Part shown: in pieces, positions 45,325 to 57,105 of the stretch | Layout of the letters: each line of letters opens with the position of its first letter | Position numbering within the stretch: the first letter of the stretch is position 1 | Assembly (NCBI GenBank): GCA_007570785.1 | Contig: ML664159.1 | Coordinates: 7,782,344-7,846,343, forward strand | Direction of reading: 5' to 3' | Length of the DNA: 64,000 bases | DNA from: Antilocapra americana | Lineage: Eukaryota > Chordata > Mammalia > Artiodactyla > Antilocapridae | Notes under the pieces: generated by a model | Database searches by the model: none | The model's input: only the letters and a program-made list of their open reading frames with translations | What the model was told of the DNA's origin: nothing | Translations under genes and position numbers: made by a program

Positions 45325-45960
45325 CCAAGTACAGTTAGTCCTCATTATTAGCCAATTCTGTTCATTCATCTGCTTGCTAAATTTATTTGGAACCCCAAAG
45401 TTAATACTCTCAGCACTTTGAAGGCTATTCGCAGACACGCACAAAGTGGGAAACATTTTAGTTGCCCCCAGGTAACATTCCCAGCTGAGATGGATCAAAA
45501 CTATGCTTTCCCTTCTTGTTTCAGCTTCCAGACTGAAACACGTCCCTTTTGATGTTTGTTGAGTTTTGCGTTGCCTGTTTCACGTTTTTATGCTTTTTGT
45601 TGGTGACTTTGCTGTTTAATGTGGCCAACAAGAGCAATGCTGTCTACTATCCCTAACCACAAGAAGCTTGTGAAGTCCCTTGTGAAGAAAAACACATGTT
45701 AGAAAAGCTTCGCTTAGGCATTAGAGTGTTGTTGTCCATGCGTTCCCTGGTTTTCCTTTTATTGAATACTTTATATCCGGTATCGTTTAACAGAAACAGA
45801 TGTAAAGAAGATTAATATTCATTGGTTGATGACAGTGTGACCAGGGCCTCCCAGGAACCTAACCTTGTATTTTCTTGAGGAGCACTGGTACAATATTTGC
45901 TCATTTAGTGTTAAAGGCAACTTTGTCGAAGATATCTACCTCAAAGGACAGTCAAACTAG
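45325..45960 (+). mobile_element. Tigger-like (Tc/mariner, pogo-type) DNA transposon remnant
   Basis: Begins CAGTTAGTCCTCATTATTAG and has a TTCGCAGACACGC block. An internal segment around 45620-45720 resembles the N-terminus of a Tigger-type transposase gene but is interrupted by a stop. It ends near 45955. It is an inactive fossil of a cut-and-paste element. Confidence 0.7.
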
Positions 45961-46261
45961 TTTTAGATAAGAGGAAAAACAGTCAAATCAGATAAAATGT
46001 GGCTGTTAGGACATCATAGATACTTCTCAACTTCATATCACAACTAGGACTTCCAAAATTTTGCTCTTCTAATTAAATCAACACCTACATGTGTGAGTAT
46101 ACCTGTGTGGCTATGCATGGACATAGCGTTTTTTTTAAGTTATTTCTTAAAAGTGAAGAATATAAGATACCAAACCTTATAAAAATATTGGATAGATACC
46201 TTAAGAAGTTAATATGATTTTGACTAACTAGAGTCAATGTTTGTTGAAGCTTTTATACTGT

Positions 46262-46462
46262 GTTGTTTAGCCACTAAGTCATGCCCAGCTCTTTTGTGAC
46301 CCCATGGACTATAGCTCGCTGGCTTCTTCTGTCTGTGGGATTTTTTTCAGGCAAGAATGCTGCCATTTTCTTCTCCAGGGGATTTTCCTGTCCCTAGGAT
46401 TGAACCTGTGTCTCCTGCATTGAGAAGCAGATTCCTTTTACGACTGAACCACCTGGGAAGGC
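46262..46462 (-). mobile_element. Bov-tA SINE
   Basis: Complete body and tRNA head on minus (ends ACCACCTGGGAAG at 46450-46462). Moderately diverged. Confidence 0.87.
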
Positions 46463-47244
46463 TGAATATTAATTACTGTTTGGCACTCAGATATTCCTTA
46501 GAAGCCAAATCTCCCTTGGATGTATGGATAGCTAGGGAATTAAGCCTTACAACTATATCACTGTGACATTTTCCATGGCTTTTCACATGAGATTCCTTTG
46601 GAAATAAGAAGTGGGCTTCAAATGCACCCAAGTGTTTTTTTTTTTTTTTTTATAATCTATTTCTTTTAGCAACCATGTCACCATAGATTCATTTTCTTTC
46701 GCATATAGGATGATGGATAAATATGTCTGTCTATGGGTGAAAGAAGTTTTCAGAGATGAGTGCTTCAAGGTCATAAGGTATTAAGAAGACATAATTTCCT
46801 GCCAGCTTGCTTGGTTGGGTCATGCCTTTTCTTGGTGCTATAAAAACTTAGAAGACAACTAAACTATGAACTGCTTGACTTCACTTGCTTTCCTGTAACC
46901 ACGAGTCTGCATTGTTAGAGAATATACCTCATGGAAGGTGGTATGTAAAGGCTTCCTTGGTGACAGCAAGTTGAACTGTCCCTGTCCCTCCTTTCCATTG
47001 CATTCTTTATTATTTCAAAAAGGCAATGCTCTTTGAAAGATTAAAACAAGTTATATGGGCAGTTGAAGAGTGCATTTTAATTTAATAATGCTTTGTTTAG
47101 AATCTGTGCTATGGTAAGCCCTATACTGTCTTAGACATGCCTGTTTTCTGGATTGAGAGGGTTTTCTAGTGCACCTAGAAGACTAGAATACAAACAGCAA
47201 TTTTTCGTATAGAATGTTGGTAGGAATGACCTAAGATATTTTCT
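46463..47244. other. Unassigned sequence
   Basis: A T-run lies at 46634-46651. No gene or repeat recognised otherwise. Confidence 0.45.
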
Positions 47245-47430
47245 CATAGATAAGTTATTTGATATCCGTAACCCTCAGTTTTCTTGTCTATAAAATGGGA
47301 TAATGTTTTCTACCTTACAGAGTTACTGTGAGGAATCTATTGGGACACATAAAGTAATTAGCATAGGACCTGACACAGTAGAACTGATCTGTAAAGATTT
47401 GTTGCTATGTTGCTGATGATGGTGTTATTA
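47245..47430 (+). mobile_element. MIR SINE
   Basis: A clear MIR core: CTCAGTTTTCTTGTCTATAA, AATGGGATAATG, and TAGCATAGGACCTGACACAG, in plus order. Confidence 0.85.
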
Positions 47431-48480
47431 TCAGAGAAGTAGATGCAAACAGTTTAGAAGATCAGCAGTTCAATTTTCCCTTACCTCAGAGAATGCTTAC
47501 CGCTTTTTGGACCTTAGCAAAATGAGGAAAAAGAGCCTTTCTTGCGCTTGGCATCAAGACATCACAATGGACAGCCATACTTAGTAATTAAATTTATAGC
47601 CTGGTGCCACTCTAGATTTACTTATTACAGGACAGGACTGAATAATAAAATACTTTTATTTAAAATACATACAGCACAGTGGCAGTAACGTTGGAAATTA
47701 TCACAGTATCAATTCGAAGGTGCCATTTAAAATGCTTACTTGCTATGCCTTGTACTCTTGCCAGTTGGAGTTTTGTTGAATCCTGATGAATTGGTCAGTG
47801 TTTGAGCTAGGTCCACCCAGGGGAAAATTCCTGACTCCTAGAATCTGTAGGTAGAAAACTCAATTATCTGCTGAAGCCCAAACATGCCTGGATATCAAGC
47901 ATCTCTTAGATATACTGGAAGTAGACTTTGGAAATAAGAAAATTAAGTGCCCTTTTCTATATTCATTTTTAATATTTTACTGAATGGTTGGCAAGTTAAG
48001 GATTATTTTACTGAAAGGGTATAAGTAATACCACATGAAGCTATCTTTATAAAGTAATCCTGACCATTACATTATTATTGAAGGATTAATATATTACATT
48101 ATTATTGAGTTCTTATTAAAAAATTACTAAGAACTCAAATTATGAGCTCAGATAAGCTGAATTACATACTCTGATTATCCATGTAGATTTTCACAGAATA
48201 TTTCAAAAGGGTATCAGAATTTTCCTTGTAAAAGGTGACTTTTAGCTTATCCAGTTACATCTAATCTCTCTTGTTAAATCATTTCACTTCAGCATTTCTC
48301 CATTACCCTTACTTTCTTCATTTCTCTGATTTCTTTTCAAATTATTATTTTGCCTTACCCCAAAAATAGTTTTATAAAACCAAAGTCATGGACATGTATA
48401 CTATGTTTTGCAAATCTCCACAGATTAACATGAGAATTGTGATTGACACCTGGTTTCCATCTCCGTTTATCTTTCTTCCT
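47431..48480. other. Unassigned AT-rich sequence
   Basis: No gene or clear repeat. A direct ATTACATTATTATTGA repeat occurs near 48066-48107. Confidence 0.45.
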
Positions 48481-48499
48481 CTTGTGTGTAAAGCCAAGA

Positions 48500-48850
48500 T
48501 AACATTTTTCTAGCTCTTCTTTAAGTTAGAGGTGGCCTCATGATCTACGTCTAGTCAATGAGATAGGAACAAAATTCTCCTATAAAGATTCTGGTATAGA
48601 CTCTTATTTCCTGATAAGAGATAGATACCTGATAGTTGCTAGTACTACCACTTCCCATTTCCATTTTTGAACAAGGATTTGATGCCCAATCAAAGAAGCC
48701 CTCTTACCACCGTGAGGTAATAAGAAGTGTCATTATGAAAAAGGATGCAGTCCAGGAGCCTGGGGATGCTATGATATCATTACATTACTGAATCAATCCA
48801 GAGATTGCCTATCTCCATCACATCCGTGGTATTTGGATGTCCTATTACTT
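48500..48850. mobile_element. Ancient mammalian repeat, class uncertain
   Basis: The segment (TAGAGGTGGCC, CAATGAGATAGGAAC, CTTACCACCGTGAGG, CTGAATCAATCC) resembles a widely dispersed old mammalian repeat, but I cannot name its family. Confidence 0.45.
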
Positions 48851-48857
48851 ATGACCT

Positions 48858-49052
48858 GTTGTTGTTTAGTCACCAAGTCATGTCTGACTCTTTGTGACCC
48901 CATGGACTGCCAGGCTGGCCATGTGATTTCCCAGACAAGAATACTGGAGTGGATTGCAATTTCCTACTCCAACAGAGCTTCCTGACTGAGGGTTGGAACC
49001 CCTGGTTTCTGTATTGACAGGCAGATTCTTTATCACTGAGCCACCAGAGAAA
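48858..49052 (-). mobile_element. Bov-tA SINE
   Basis: Minus-strand body and head (ends CACTGAGCCACCAGAG). It faces the plus-strand copy at 49266. Confidence 0.87.
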
Positions 49053-49265
49053 AGCATCTCTAATACAAATACCAAATTCATTAAATAATACATCTGCAGC
49101 TTACAACATTTTTGTCTTTTTTTTTTTTAACTGTGAGAGCACAAGGTAAGACAAAATATATTATGTGATTCTGAGAAGCAAGTTGTCCCATTGGGTAGAA
49201 TCCTAAACTGCCTAAACTTTAGCTTTGGTGAGGAACTGGATAAAATAAATAAAAACTGAAGACTA

Positions 49266-49478
49266 ATTTGGTAGCTCAGACAGTAAAGAATCTGCCTGTA
49301 GTGCAGGAGACCTGAGTTTGATCCCTGAGTTGGGAAGATCCACTGGGGAAGGGAATGGCTACCCACTCCAATATTCTTGCCTGGATAATTCTATGGACAG
49401 AGGAACCTGGCAGGCTACAGTCCATGGAGTAGCAAAGAGTTGGATATGACTGAGTGGCTAACACTTTCACTTTTTTTT
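49266..49478 (+). mobile_element. Bov-tA SINE
   Basis: Plus-strand, nearly complete: tRNA head with TGGTAGCTCAG (A-box-like) and GTTTGATCCCTGAG (B-box-like), then the Bov-A body, ending in a TTTCACTTTTTTTT tail. Confidence 0.9.
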
Positions 49479-49719
49479 ACATAGGTTATAGGAGAAGTTT
49501 ATAAATAAGCTAAATATATGAGGAAAACAGAGGTGAGAGTACAACCAATGATCTTCCTTTTAGAGAGCTTGAGTCTCATCTGTGGTAGTTATCATTTGGG
49601 TATATTTATCAGCACCTAGAATGTGGCTATTGTAATAATACTTGCTGCCTGTGACACAGTTCACAAGGAATGTACTCACAGTGACTCAGCCTGTGCTAAG
49701 GTGTCAGAGAAGCAGTAAA

Positions 49720-49880
49720 GATGACTATTCTTGGCTCTAAAATTAACTTGCTATATGGCCTCAGGCAAGACACTCAATCTCCTTGCTCAGTTTCCCGATC
49801 TGTAAGGAAAGAATGATAATTCTTGTATAAAATTTTCCTTCAGAGGGCTATTGAAAGGATTATTAAAAGCACATTTTGAA
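49720..49880 (+). mobile_element. MIR SINE
   Basis: GGCCTCAGGCAAGACACTCAA, CTCAGTTTCCCGATCTGTAA and the downstream GGCTATTGAAAGGATTA block match MIR in plus order. Confidence 0.82.
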
Positions 49881-50292
49881 TCCATTGAAGAAAAAAGAAA
49901 TGCTTTATAAAAGTAGAAAATTTAAGTTATTTTCCCAGAAATGGAGGAGACATATTTCATGGCTGCCTGTGGCCTTACACAGCCTGTAATAATAGCTCAG
50001 GAAAGAGCCTGTGGGGATGGAGTCAGTTACAGGCCTGCTCTCTGACCTCCATTTCCTCTGTACTGCAGAAAGGAGAGGGTACCATGCCTTGCTCCTAGTG
50101 CTGCATTTAAGGGACAAGTTAAGACAGAGTTAACTTCTTAGGCTTTTCCATCAAAACGTGTGGAATAGAATGTGATAAGGAGTTGATATCCATTAAAGGA
50201 AGAGATGGCCCAGTTATTTATTATGAACTTGTCCACCCCTAAATGAACAAAGTTCTGTAATAGGTTATTTTACCAGGAGTGTAGTACCACGT
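49881..50292. other. Unassigned sequence
   Basis: No gene or repeat recognised. A minus frame at 49905-50117 has no domain. Confidence 0.45.
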
Positions 50293-50372
50293 TGGACTTC
50301 CCAGGTGGCGCTAGTTGTAAAGAATCCTCTTACCAAAGCAGGAGACCCAAGTTTGATCACTTGGGAGCTTAA
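50293..50372 (+). mobile_element. Bov-tA head only
   Basis: The tRNA-derived head (GGACTTCCCAGGTGGCGCTAG through GTTTGATCACTTGGG) without a Bov-A body. Confidence 0.78.
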
Positions 50373-50579
50373 GGTTCAGGCTCTTGTTAGTTATTTCTTG
50401 AAGTAGGATTCTATATTTCATCAGTCTCCATTATGATATTACTTTCACATTGCGACTATATTTCTTTTGAAAGCAAAAATATTTTCTATTTCTGTTCAAG
50501 CACTTGTAGTGTTTAACATTGCCTACAACTTCAGAACCAAATTTTACTTAAGCAGTTAAGATCCTCTACAGTATGACAC

Positions 50580-50690
50580 AAGGGATGTGAATTTGAGCAA
50601 GCTCCAGGAGATAGCAGAGGACAGAGGATCCCAGTGCGCTGCTGTCCGTGGGGTTGCAATGAGTCAAAGACAACTTAGTGACTCAAAAAC
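50580..50690 (+). mobile_element. BovB 3' terminus
   Basis: GATGTGAATTTGAGCAAGC and the terminal GGGTTGCAATGAGTCAAAG block identify about 110 bases of the BovB end. Confidence 0.8.
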
Positions 50691-51500
50691 ATCAGCAATA
50701 TGATTTACATCTACTATTGCCTGTACAAAAGTCTCATCTGCCTGAATTGTCTTTTCTTTTTGTGCCTATTTTACCCCCCAAGCCCATCCTATTCTTTTTA
50801 ATTTAAAAAGAGCTTCAGCATACATCAAGACTTGTGCCTAATGTCATCTCATAGAAGCTGTTTCTAGTTCCCTTAGTGTATAATAATTCTGTAGGCTTTT
50901 TATTTTTCTTAAATCCTATCTCATTTAATAGTTGAAATCTTCTATTTCAGTTATTTGGGTATCATTTTTACTTCACCCTTCTGCGCTGAACTCTCCTAAG
51001 AGGAAAAGACTATGTTCTAATGATCTATTCTAAGACCTAACATATGATGCACTGGTCATCACAGGTGATCCGTTAAGGAAAAAAAAAAAAAGCGTTAGGT
51101 TAAATTATACTCTAAAGCCACTAACGAGTATTGTGTTAGGATAACTGAAATGAAATACTGAACTAGAAAATGAGTGGACAGTATTGTGTTTGAATTCTGA
51201 TCAAGTCACAACTTGGGGGAGGTGAAGGAAGGGTGAGACTTATGTCCACATGTCCATGTGAGCCAATGTCACGTGCTCACACAAAGACTCACAGTTATGA
51301 CTTGGAAGATGTTCACAGCTGAGTAGGCACTTAATGTAATTGATCAACATTAAAAGAGAAGGGGGGAGATAGTAATCCTAGAAAACATGGCTGTAAGTAG
51401 GTGGAATAGCTAAGATTTTTATTCTATGACTATAAAACTCATAACATTTTAGCAAATGAAGATGTTAAATAAATAAAAAAAATATTTGCTGTCAAATAAT
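50691..51500. other. Unassigned sequence
   Basis: No gene or clear repeat; an A-run lies at 51079-51091. Confidence 0.45.
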
Positions 51501-51504
51501 AATA

Positions 51505-51735
51505 ACCTCTAACACTCACTGAATTTTTTTAATGTACCGTGCTGTGTTCTAATTCCCTGCTGTGAATTTCATACTTTTTAGTTCTTACTCTTCCCAACAA
51601 CCCTATAAAATAGGCATTGTTTTTCCTCATTTTACATAAGGGGAAACTGAGATTAGGAAACTTGCCCAAGGCCACCCAGATGCTTAAATAGTAGAGCCCT
51701 TATTCATACCAGATCAATCTCACATCAAGCTTATG
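51505..51735 (-). mobile_element. MIR SINE
   Basis: Reverse-orientation MIR: CCCAACAACCCTATAAAATAGG, CATTTTACATAAGGGGAAACTG and CTTGCCCAAGGCCACCCAG blocks. Confidence 0.87.
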
Positions 51736-52399
51736 TTCTTCCTCATTTTATTCTCTCAAATGATCTAAGCTTTCTTGCAAATTTTCTACAGTTTGACAAT
51801 TTAAAAAATTTCCAGGTTGGAAATCTGAGTGGTTTGTTCAGGCATCTGCCTGGTTAAGGCAGGAGAATGACTCCTTCCAGCTCAGGACAAAGCTCTTATT
51901 CTCTCTGCCTCATACACAGACAGACCAATGTATTTATCTGTTGTACATTTAAGCTCCATCATTTCTTTTTGGTCAGCTTAGATCTCACAGGTGTCCACCA
52001 TAAACATTAATGATTTAGGGCAGTGAGGCTACAGTTTATAGCTTAAATTCGGGCAGGAAGAAATCACAGTTCTTTCTCGGCCCAGTGTATATAATAGATG
52101 CATAAGCAGGAGGAGGGACACTTCACCGTCACTGTCAGCTTGTTGGATTTTAAAATGTCACCTCATCGGTCTGTTTTGGAGATGCTCGATGTGTTCCAGG
52201 ACTTACCTGTAAAGCCTGTGATAAAGACCTCACAGAGAAACAAAAGTGCATGTTTAAAATGTGACTGGAAAATTAAAAATAGTTGCAAAAAAACAACCCA
52301 CATGAGCCAGGATGACATCATTCTATAATCACTGAAAGTAATTTATTTTATAGAATCAGAACAAACCCCTCAAATTGACTTCTTCTTCCCTTTGTAGAA

Positions 52400-52900
52400 G
52401 AGATAAATGGGGGCCAGGAGCTGCTATGCTAATATTCAGCCAGATAAGAAGTGTGTTTGCTTCATGACAGACTCCTTGAAATGGGGTTTGTGAAAATGAA
52501 TGCACTGCATTCACAGGAACAGCGGCGCTGCTGGGTCCTGCCGGCAGTAAATCCAGCAATTCGATTTTGACTTGGGTGTTTATCATCCCTCCACTTCTGT
52601 GCAGTGCGATGCAAAGGGGGAGGGGAACCAGCTGCAGTTCAGCTTGCGAGCGGCGGGTGTCATCCCATTACCGCAGAACGGAGAGGGTGCCTGGCGTGTT
52701 TCTAGTCATGCGTTTAATACATTAGTCTGTAATTTTTGTCTTGGAGGTAATGAGGCCTGACAGCTTTGGCTGGTGCACGATAACAGCCCCACACTGATAT
52801 CTTTGAAATTCTTCAGTGCCAAATTCCTAAAGGAAGAAATGACTTTCGCGAAATGACAGTAAACATGCTTTATTTTATAAGACATTGTGGTTAACAAACT
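52400..52900. promoter_or_regulatory. Candidate conserved non-coding element
   Basis: A repeat-free block with several CpGs (for example GCGGCGCTGC near 52524, GCGAGCGGCGG near 52646) and TAAT-type homeodomain motifs (TTTAATACATTAG near 52713) in an AT-rich setting. This composition is common in developmental enhancers. No direct proof is possible without comparison to other species. Confidence 0.3.
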
Positions 52901-53128
52901 GAAACAATGAAGTGTTTTTTGAGCTAGAGCTAAACTAATTTGAGCTATATTAAAAGTGCTGATGTGGGTGCTCAGCCACTGCTTTGGATTGGCTTGTTTT
53001 TGTTGGGGTGGCTATTAAGGGGTGTAATCTCAGGAAAACACATAGGGATTAATGTTCAGAGATTGATAATAGCAATCATGAAAGTGATAATGCTAATAAT
53101 TATCTCATCCAATATTTTTCCTTTGCAG

Positions 53129-53272
53129 TACCTCCTCTTGAAAAATAAAAAGACATCAAGCAGGACTGTTCTTAGAAAGGATGGGATTTCTATGTCACGT
53201 TGTCACTTCAGTACATGGATCAGCTGCCACGGAAGACAGGAGACACACATTGATGCTGAGCGCCTCCCTGGA
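53129..53272 (+). other. Possible exon (144 bp)
   Basis: A pyrimidine-rich tract and TTTGCAG end at 53128, and GTGAGT begins at 53273. The enclosed 144 bases are open in the frame of 52940-53296 (48 codons). I recognise no protein family. It could be an exon of an unannotated or non-coding transcript, or chance. Confidence 0.2.
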
Positions 53273-54899
53273 GTGAGTACCACGGGGTTTCAGTGACAGA
53301 GGAGTGCAAAGGGCCTTTAATGCAACAAGAAACCTTTGGGAAAAAGTTCTTTTAAAACCCATGCTGACAGTGAACTGGTTCTAAAGCATAATTAATGGAA
53401 AAAGCCCACTGTTGGAATCGTTTGTAGCTGAAATTAGCTGAAATCCAAAGCTCCCTGGGAGTTGCTGGCATTTGAAAGTGTGGACTGTTGCCAAGTTCAA
53501 GGAGCAGTTCATTTGCTAGGTAAACTCCTGAAGTACTCTTGTACCTTGTCAACCAGAGCATTAAAGAGAAGAGCCCATTTTTTTTAGACACTAGCTTTTT
53601 CTTTTCGAAAGCCGTTCAATTCCAAATGCAAAATTCTATAAAAGAATACCAGAATAGAAATGAATAGAGGCAGGTCTGAGAGGAATGACATTATCAGTTA
53701 AAATAATGAAATTGCTCCCTCTGTTTAGAAGAAAAACCATCCTGGGGAGGTTGGGAAATTTGGGGATGAGGAGCAAAGATGTATTGCTTTGAGTGTCTTT
53801 GTTTATAGGTAAAACATGTGATCCACTTATAGTAATTATATAAATTAATTCTTGTTGATAATTATTGTTAAGGAAAAAGGGTTCGCTTTAGCATTTCAAA
53901 TTGACTTGAACAGTGGTTAAAACAGGAGTCCTAAGGTTATAACTGCATTTTAAAAGGTCATATCATATCCCTGAAAGTTTGTAGGTTAGGTTGTTTATAG
54001 CACACAGTGGGCATCTTTTAAAGAAAAATAGGAAATCAAATTGGTCAGGTAAGTAAAAGATCATGCAAGAAGTGGCACACATTTTTTTCTAACAGAAAAT
54101 TTTTTTTAGAAAGATGGCTTTCTACTTACTCAAATGTTTCTCTACTGTGGACAATACATGACTATTTAGTAAACTGTCTCCTTCAGAGCAATAAATGTTT
54201 AAGAGATTACACCTGATGTGTCAGACCAGGAAATATCCCAGGATGTTTCTAGGAGGTATAAAAATGTTCCCAGCACATGAGTTTATGCTCAGAAATGATT
54301 GTGTAACAATCATTAGTTGGCCTAACATTTTGATAGTGTGCTCTGTCTAAACTCTAAGCTTTTGAGAATCTGTATCCAAACTTACATCATGTACTTTAAG
54401 ATTTTAGGCAAACTTTGACTTTATTCTCCTCATGTACCCACCCCCCATAATATTCATGTAGCCTACAGAGTTCACTTTGCACAAATGGATAACTTGACTT
54501 GAAAGTTTAATTCATAATTCAGTTTGTTTTGTGTGATCATATCTGAAGACAGCTTGAAAGCAGATGTTGAAACCTGCTTTCACTGTCCTGAGACACTACT
54601 GTTACTCAAAATGCTATGTGCCTCTTCCAGTAGTCTATGGGCAGGATTCCAAGACTGCCAAAGAATGTCTAATAGTAGACATCAAATTTCGGCTTGCAGA
54701 AGGATGGGGACAGGTTTTCAAGTGAATTTAGGTAGTCTAAGGAAGACTATTGTCATGCCTCATCAACACAAAGACACAGAGAAATGTCTTCTTTGCACTG
54801 TATCCTTTTCCATATACTAATACAAACATGTAAAGTTGGATTAAGAAGATTGACATATAATTTCCTCTGTCTTAGATATTTATTCCAGGGGCCTATTTT

Positions 54900-55180
54900 C
54901 AGAGAAGGCAATGGCAACCCACTCCAGTACTCTTGCCTAGAAAATCCCATGGATGGAGGAGCCTGGTGGGCTGCTGTCTATGGGGTTGCACAGAGTCGGA
55001 CATGACTGAGCGACTTCACTTTCACTTTTCACTCTCATGCACTGGAGAAGGAAATGGCAACCCACTCCAGTGTTCTTGCCTGGAGAATCCCAGGGATGAG
55101 AGAGCCTGGTGGGCTGCCATCTATGGGGTCGCACAGAGTCGGACATGACTGAAGCGATTTAGCAGCAGCAGCAGCAGCAG
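54900..55180 (+). mobile_element. Bov-A2 SINE (dimer) with TSD
   Basis: Two Bov-A monomers, the linker, and a (CAG)n tail. An exact 14-base TSD, CAGGGGCCTATTTT, lies at 54886-54899 and 55181-55194. It is probably a young copy. Confidence 0.96.
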
Positions 55181-55194
55181 CAGGGGCCTATTTT

Positions 55195-56100
55195 ATGGAG
55201 ACAGTAGCAAATTGGCATGCTAATAGTGAAAAATTATTAATGTGCTGAGGGGATTGATAATTAGCTTGAGGAATCTCAAGATGTGAAGTCTGAAGAAGAG
55301 AAGTCTTAATAATAGCTATCTTTTGATAAACTGTTATAGATGCATTTATTTTATTCTGGGGTGAAAAGTAAGGGGTTTCTGCCTCAGATGATATTTTAAT
55401 TACTCATGCAACATTTTAATCAGTTTACTTCTCATCCCCCTATTCGGTAACATAATGAAGGAAGATGTCACCTTCAAATACAGTAGGGACAGGAACTCCT
55501 AAATTATGGATCTTTTGGCTTATTTAAGAGGCTGGTGGAACAGTTATTCCTCCTCACCTCTAGGAGGATGGAGAGAAAGGGAGGGAAGAATGGGGGACAA
55601 AGATGAATACGGAACTTTGCTCTGTAATGTAAACAATGTAAATCATCTCTGGAGAAATGGTGATGACCCCTGGATCTATTGCCTTTTGAAATATAAATGA
55701 ATGTCTCCAGAGGAGATGCCTCTGTCTTTATCTTTCAAGATTTGTTTGCCATTTATACAACTTTTAACCCAAGACGCCAGTAGTATTTGCTCGTTCATCC
55801 CTGGCTATGCCAAAGCATAAATATAACCATGTGGTATTGCTCCTTGACATGTTTAAGAGTCTGAAGAATATTAACAGAAGAAAAGTAGGTTTATTTTATA
55901 TGGCTTCAAATAATTCAATGGGAAAATGGACAGAAGTCATAGGGAAATATATTTCCATCCAATTGGGAAACTAAGATCCATTTAATAGTGGAACTGATTC
56001 CCTTGTAACTTTGTAAATTTCATATACCTGGAGATATGCATGCATGCTATGTATGTCAGCAAAACAATGATCACAGTGGATAAATGGTCTAGGTAATCCA
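55195..56100. other. Unassigned sequence
   Basis: No gene or repeat recognised. A 64-codon frame at 55506-55700 has no domain features. Confidence 0.45.
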
Positions 56101-56109
56101 AGTTTCCAT

Positions 56110-57105
56110 CTGAAAATGGAAAAAGATGGGCACAATAAAGGGCAGAAATGGTATGGACCTAACAGAAGCAGAAGATATTAAGAACAGGTGGCAAAAATAT
56201 GCATAAGAACTATACAAAAAAGATCTTCATGACCCAGATAACCACAATAAGGTGATCACCCAACCAGAGCCAAGCATCCTGAAATGCAAAGTCAAGTGGG
56301 CCTTAGGAAGTACCATTATGAACAAAGCTAGTGGAGGTGATGGAATTCCAGCTGAGCTATTTAAAATCCTAAAAGATGATGCTGTGAAAGTGCTGCACTC
56401 AAAATTTGCCACCACATTTGGAAAACTCAGCATTGGCTATAGGACTGGAAAAGGTCAGTTTTCATTCCAATCCAAAATAAAGGCAATGCCAAAGAATGTT
56501 CAAACTACTGCCCAGTTGCACTCATCTCACATGCTACCAAAGTAATGCTAAAAATTCTTCAAGAGAGGCTTCAACAGTATGTGAACTGTGAACTTCCAGA
56601 TGTTCAAGCTGGATTTAGAAAAGGCGGAACCAGAGATCAAATTGCGAACATCCACTGGATCATTGAAAAAGCAAAAGAGTTCCAGAAAAGCATCTTTTTC
56701 TGCTTTATTGACTACACCAAAGCCTTTGACTGTGTACATCACAACAAGTTGTGGAAAATTCTTCAAGGCATGGGAATTCAAGACCACCTGACCTGCCTCC
56801 TGAGAAATCCGTATGCAGATCAAGAAGTAACAGTGAGAATTGGACATGGAACAACAAACTGGCTCCAAATAGGGAAAGGAGTACGTCAAATCTGTGTATT
56901 GTCACCTTACTTATTTAACTTGTATGCAAAGTACATCATGTGAAATGCCAGGCTGGATGAAACACAAGATAAAATCAAGATTGCCAGGAGAAATATCAAT
57001 AACCTCAGATATGCAGATGACACCACCATTATGGCAGAAACTGAAGAACTAAAGAGCCTCTTCATGAAAGTGAAAGAGGAGAGTTAAAATGGTTTAAGTT
57101 CCTTC
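56110..57105 (+). pseudogene. BovB reverse-transcriptase fragment
   Basis: About 1 kb of the BovB ORF, the RT of an RTE-type LINE. Visible RT motifs are FIDYTKAFDCV (about 56698-56730), QICVLSPYLFNLY (about 56887-56925) and YADDTT (about 57009-57026), the catalytic Asp pair. It is broken by a stop at 56521-56543, a frame change near 56540, and TGA at 56941-56943 where related copies continue. Unusually, the 3' end is missing: BovB stops near 57105 and an L1 begins. Confidence 0.9.

Larger units (their letters stand above)
51736..54885. other. 3.1-kb stretch without recognised repeats
   Basis: I found no SINE, BovB or L1 sequence here, which is unusual for this window. About 52400-52900 has higher GC with CpGs and several TAAT motifs, and 53129-53272 could be an exon. 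A host gene cannot be demonstrated. Confidence 0.5.

Noticed and set aside
49266..49340. tRNA gene
   Set aside because: A- and B-box-like sequences belong to the tRNA-derived head of a Bov-tA SINE; no cloverleaf for a functional tRNA is apparent.
52940..53296. 118-codon frame as a stand-alone gene
   Set aside because: The N-terminal half reads through intron-like sequence with no start context. Only the inner 144 bases have exon-like borders, so it is reported only as a possible exon.
56252..56943. Domesticated reverse-transcriptase gene
   Set aside because: RT motifs are present, but stops and frame changes interrupt it and it matches ordinary BovB sequence.
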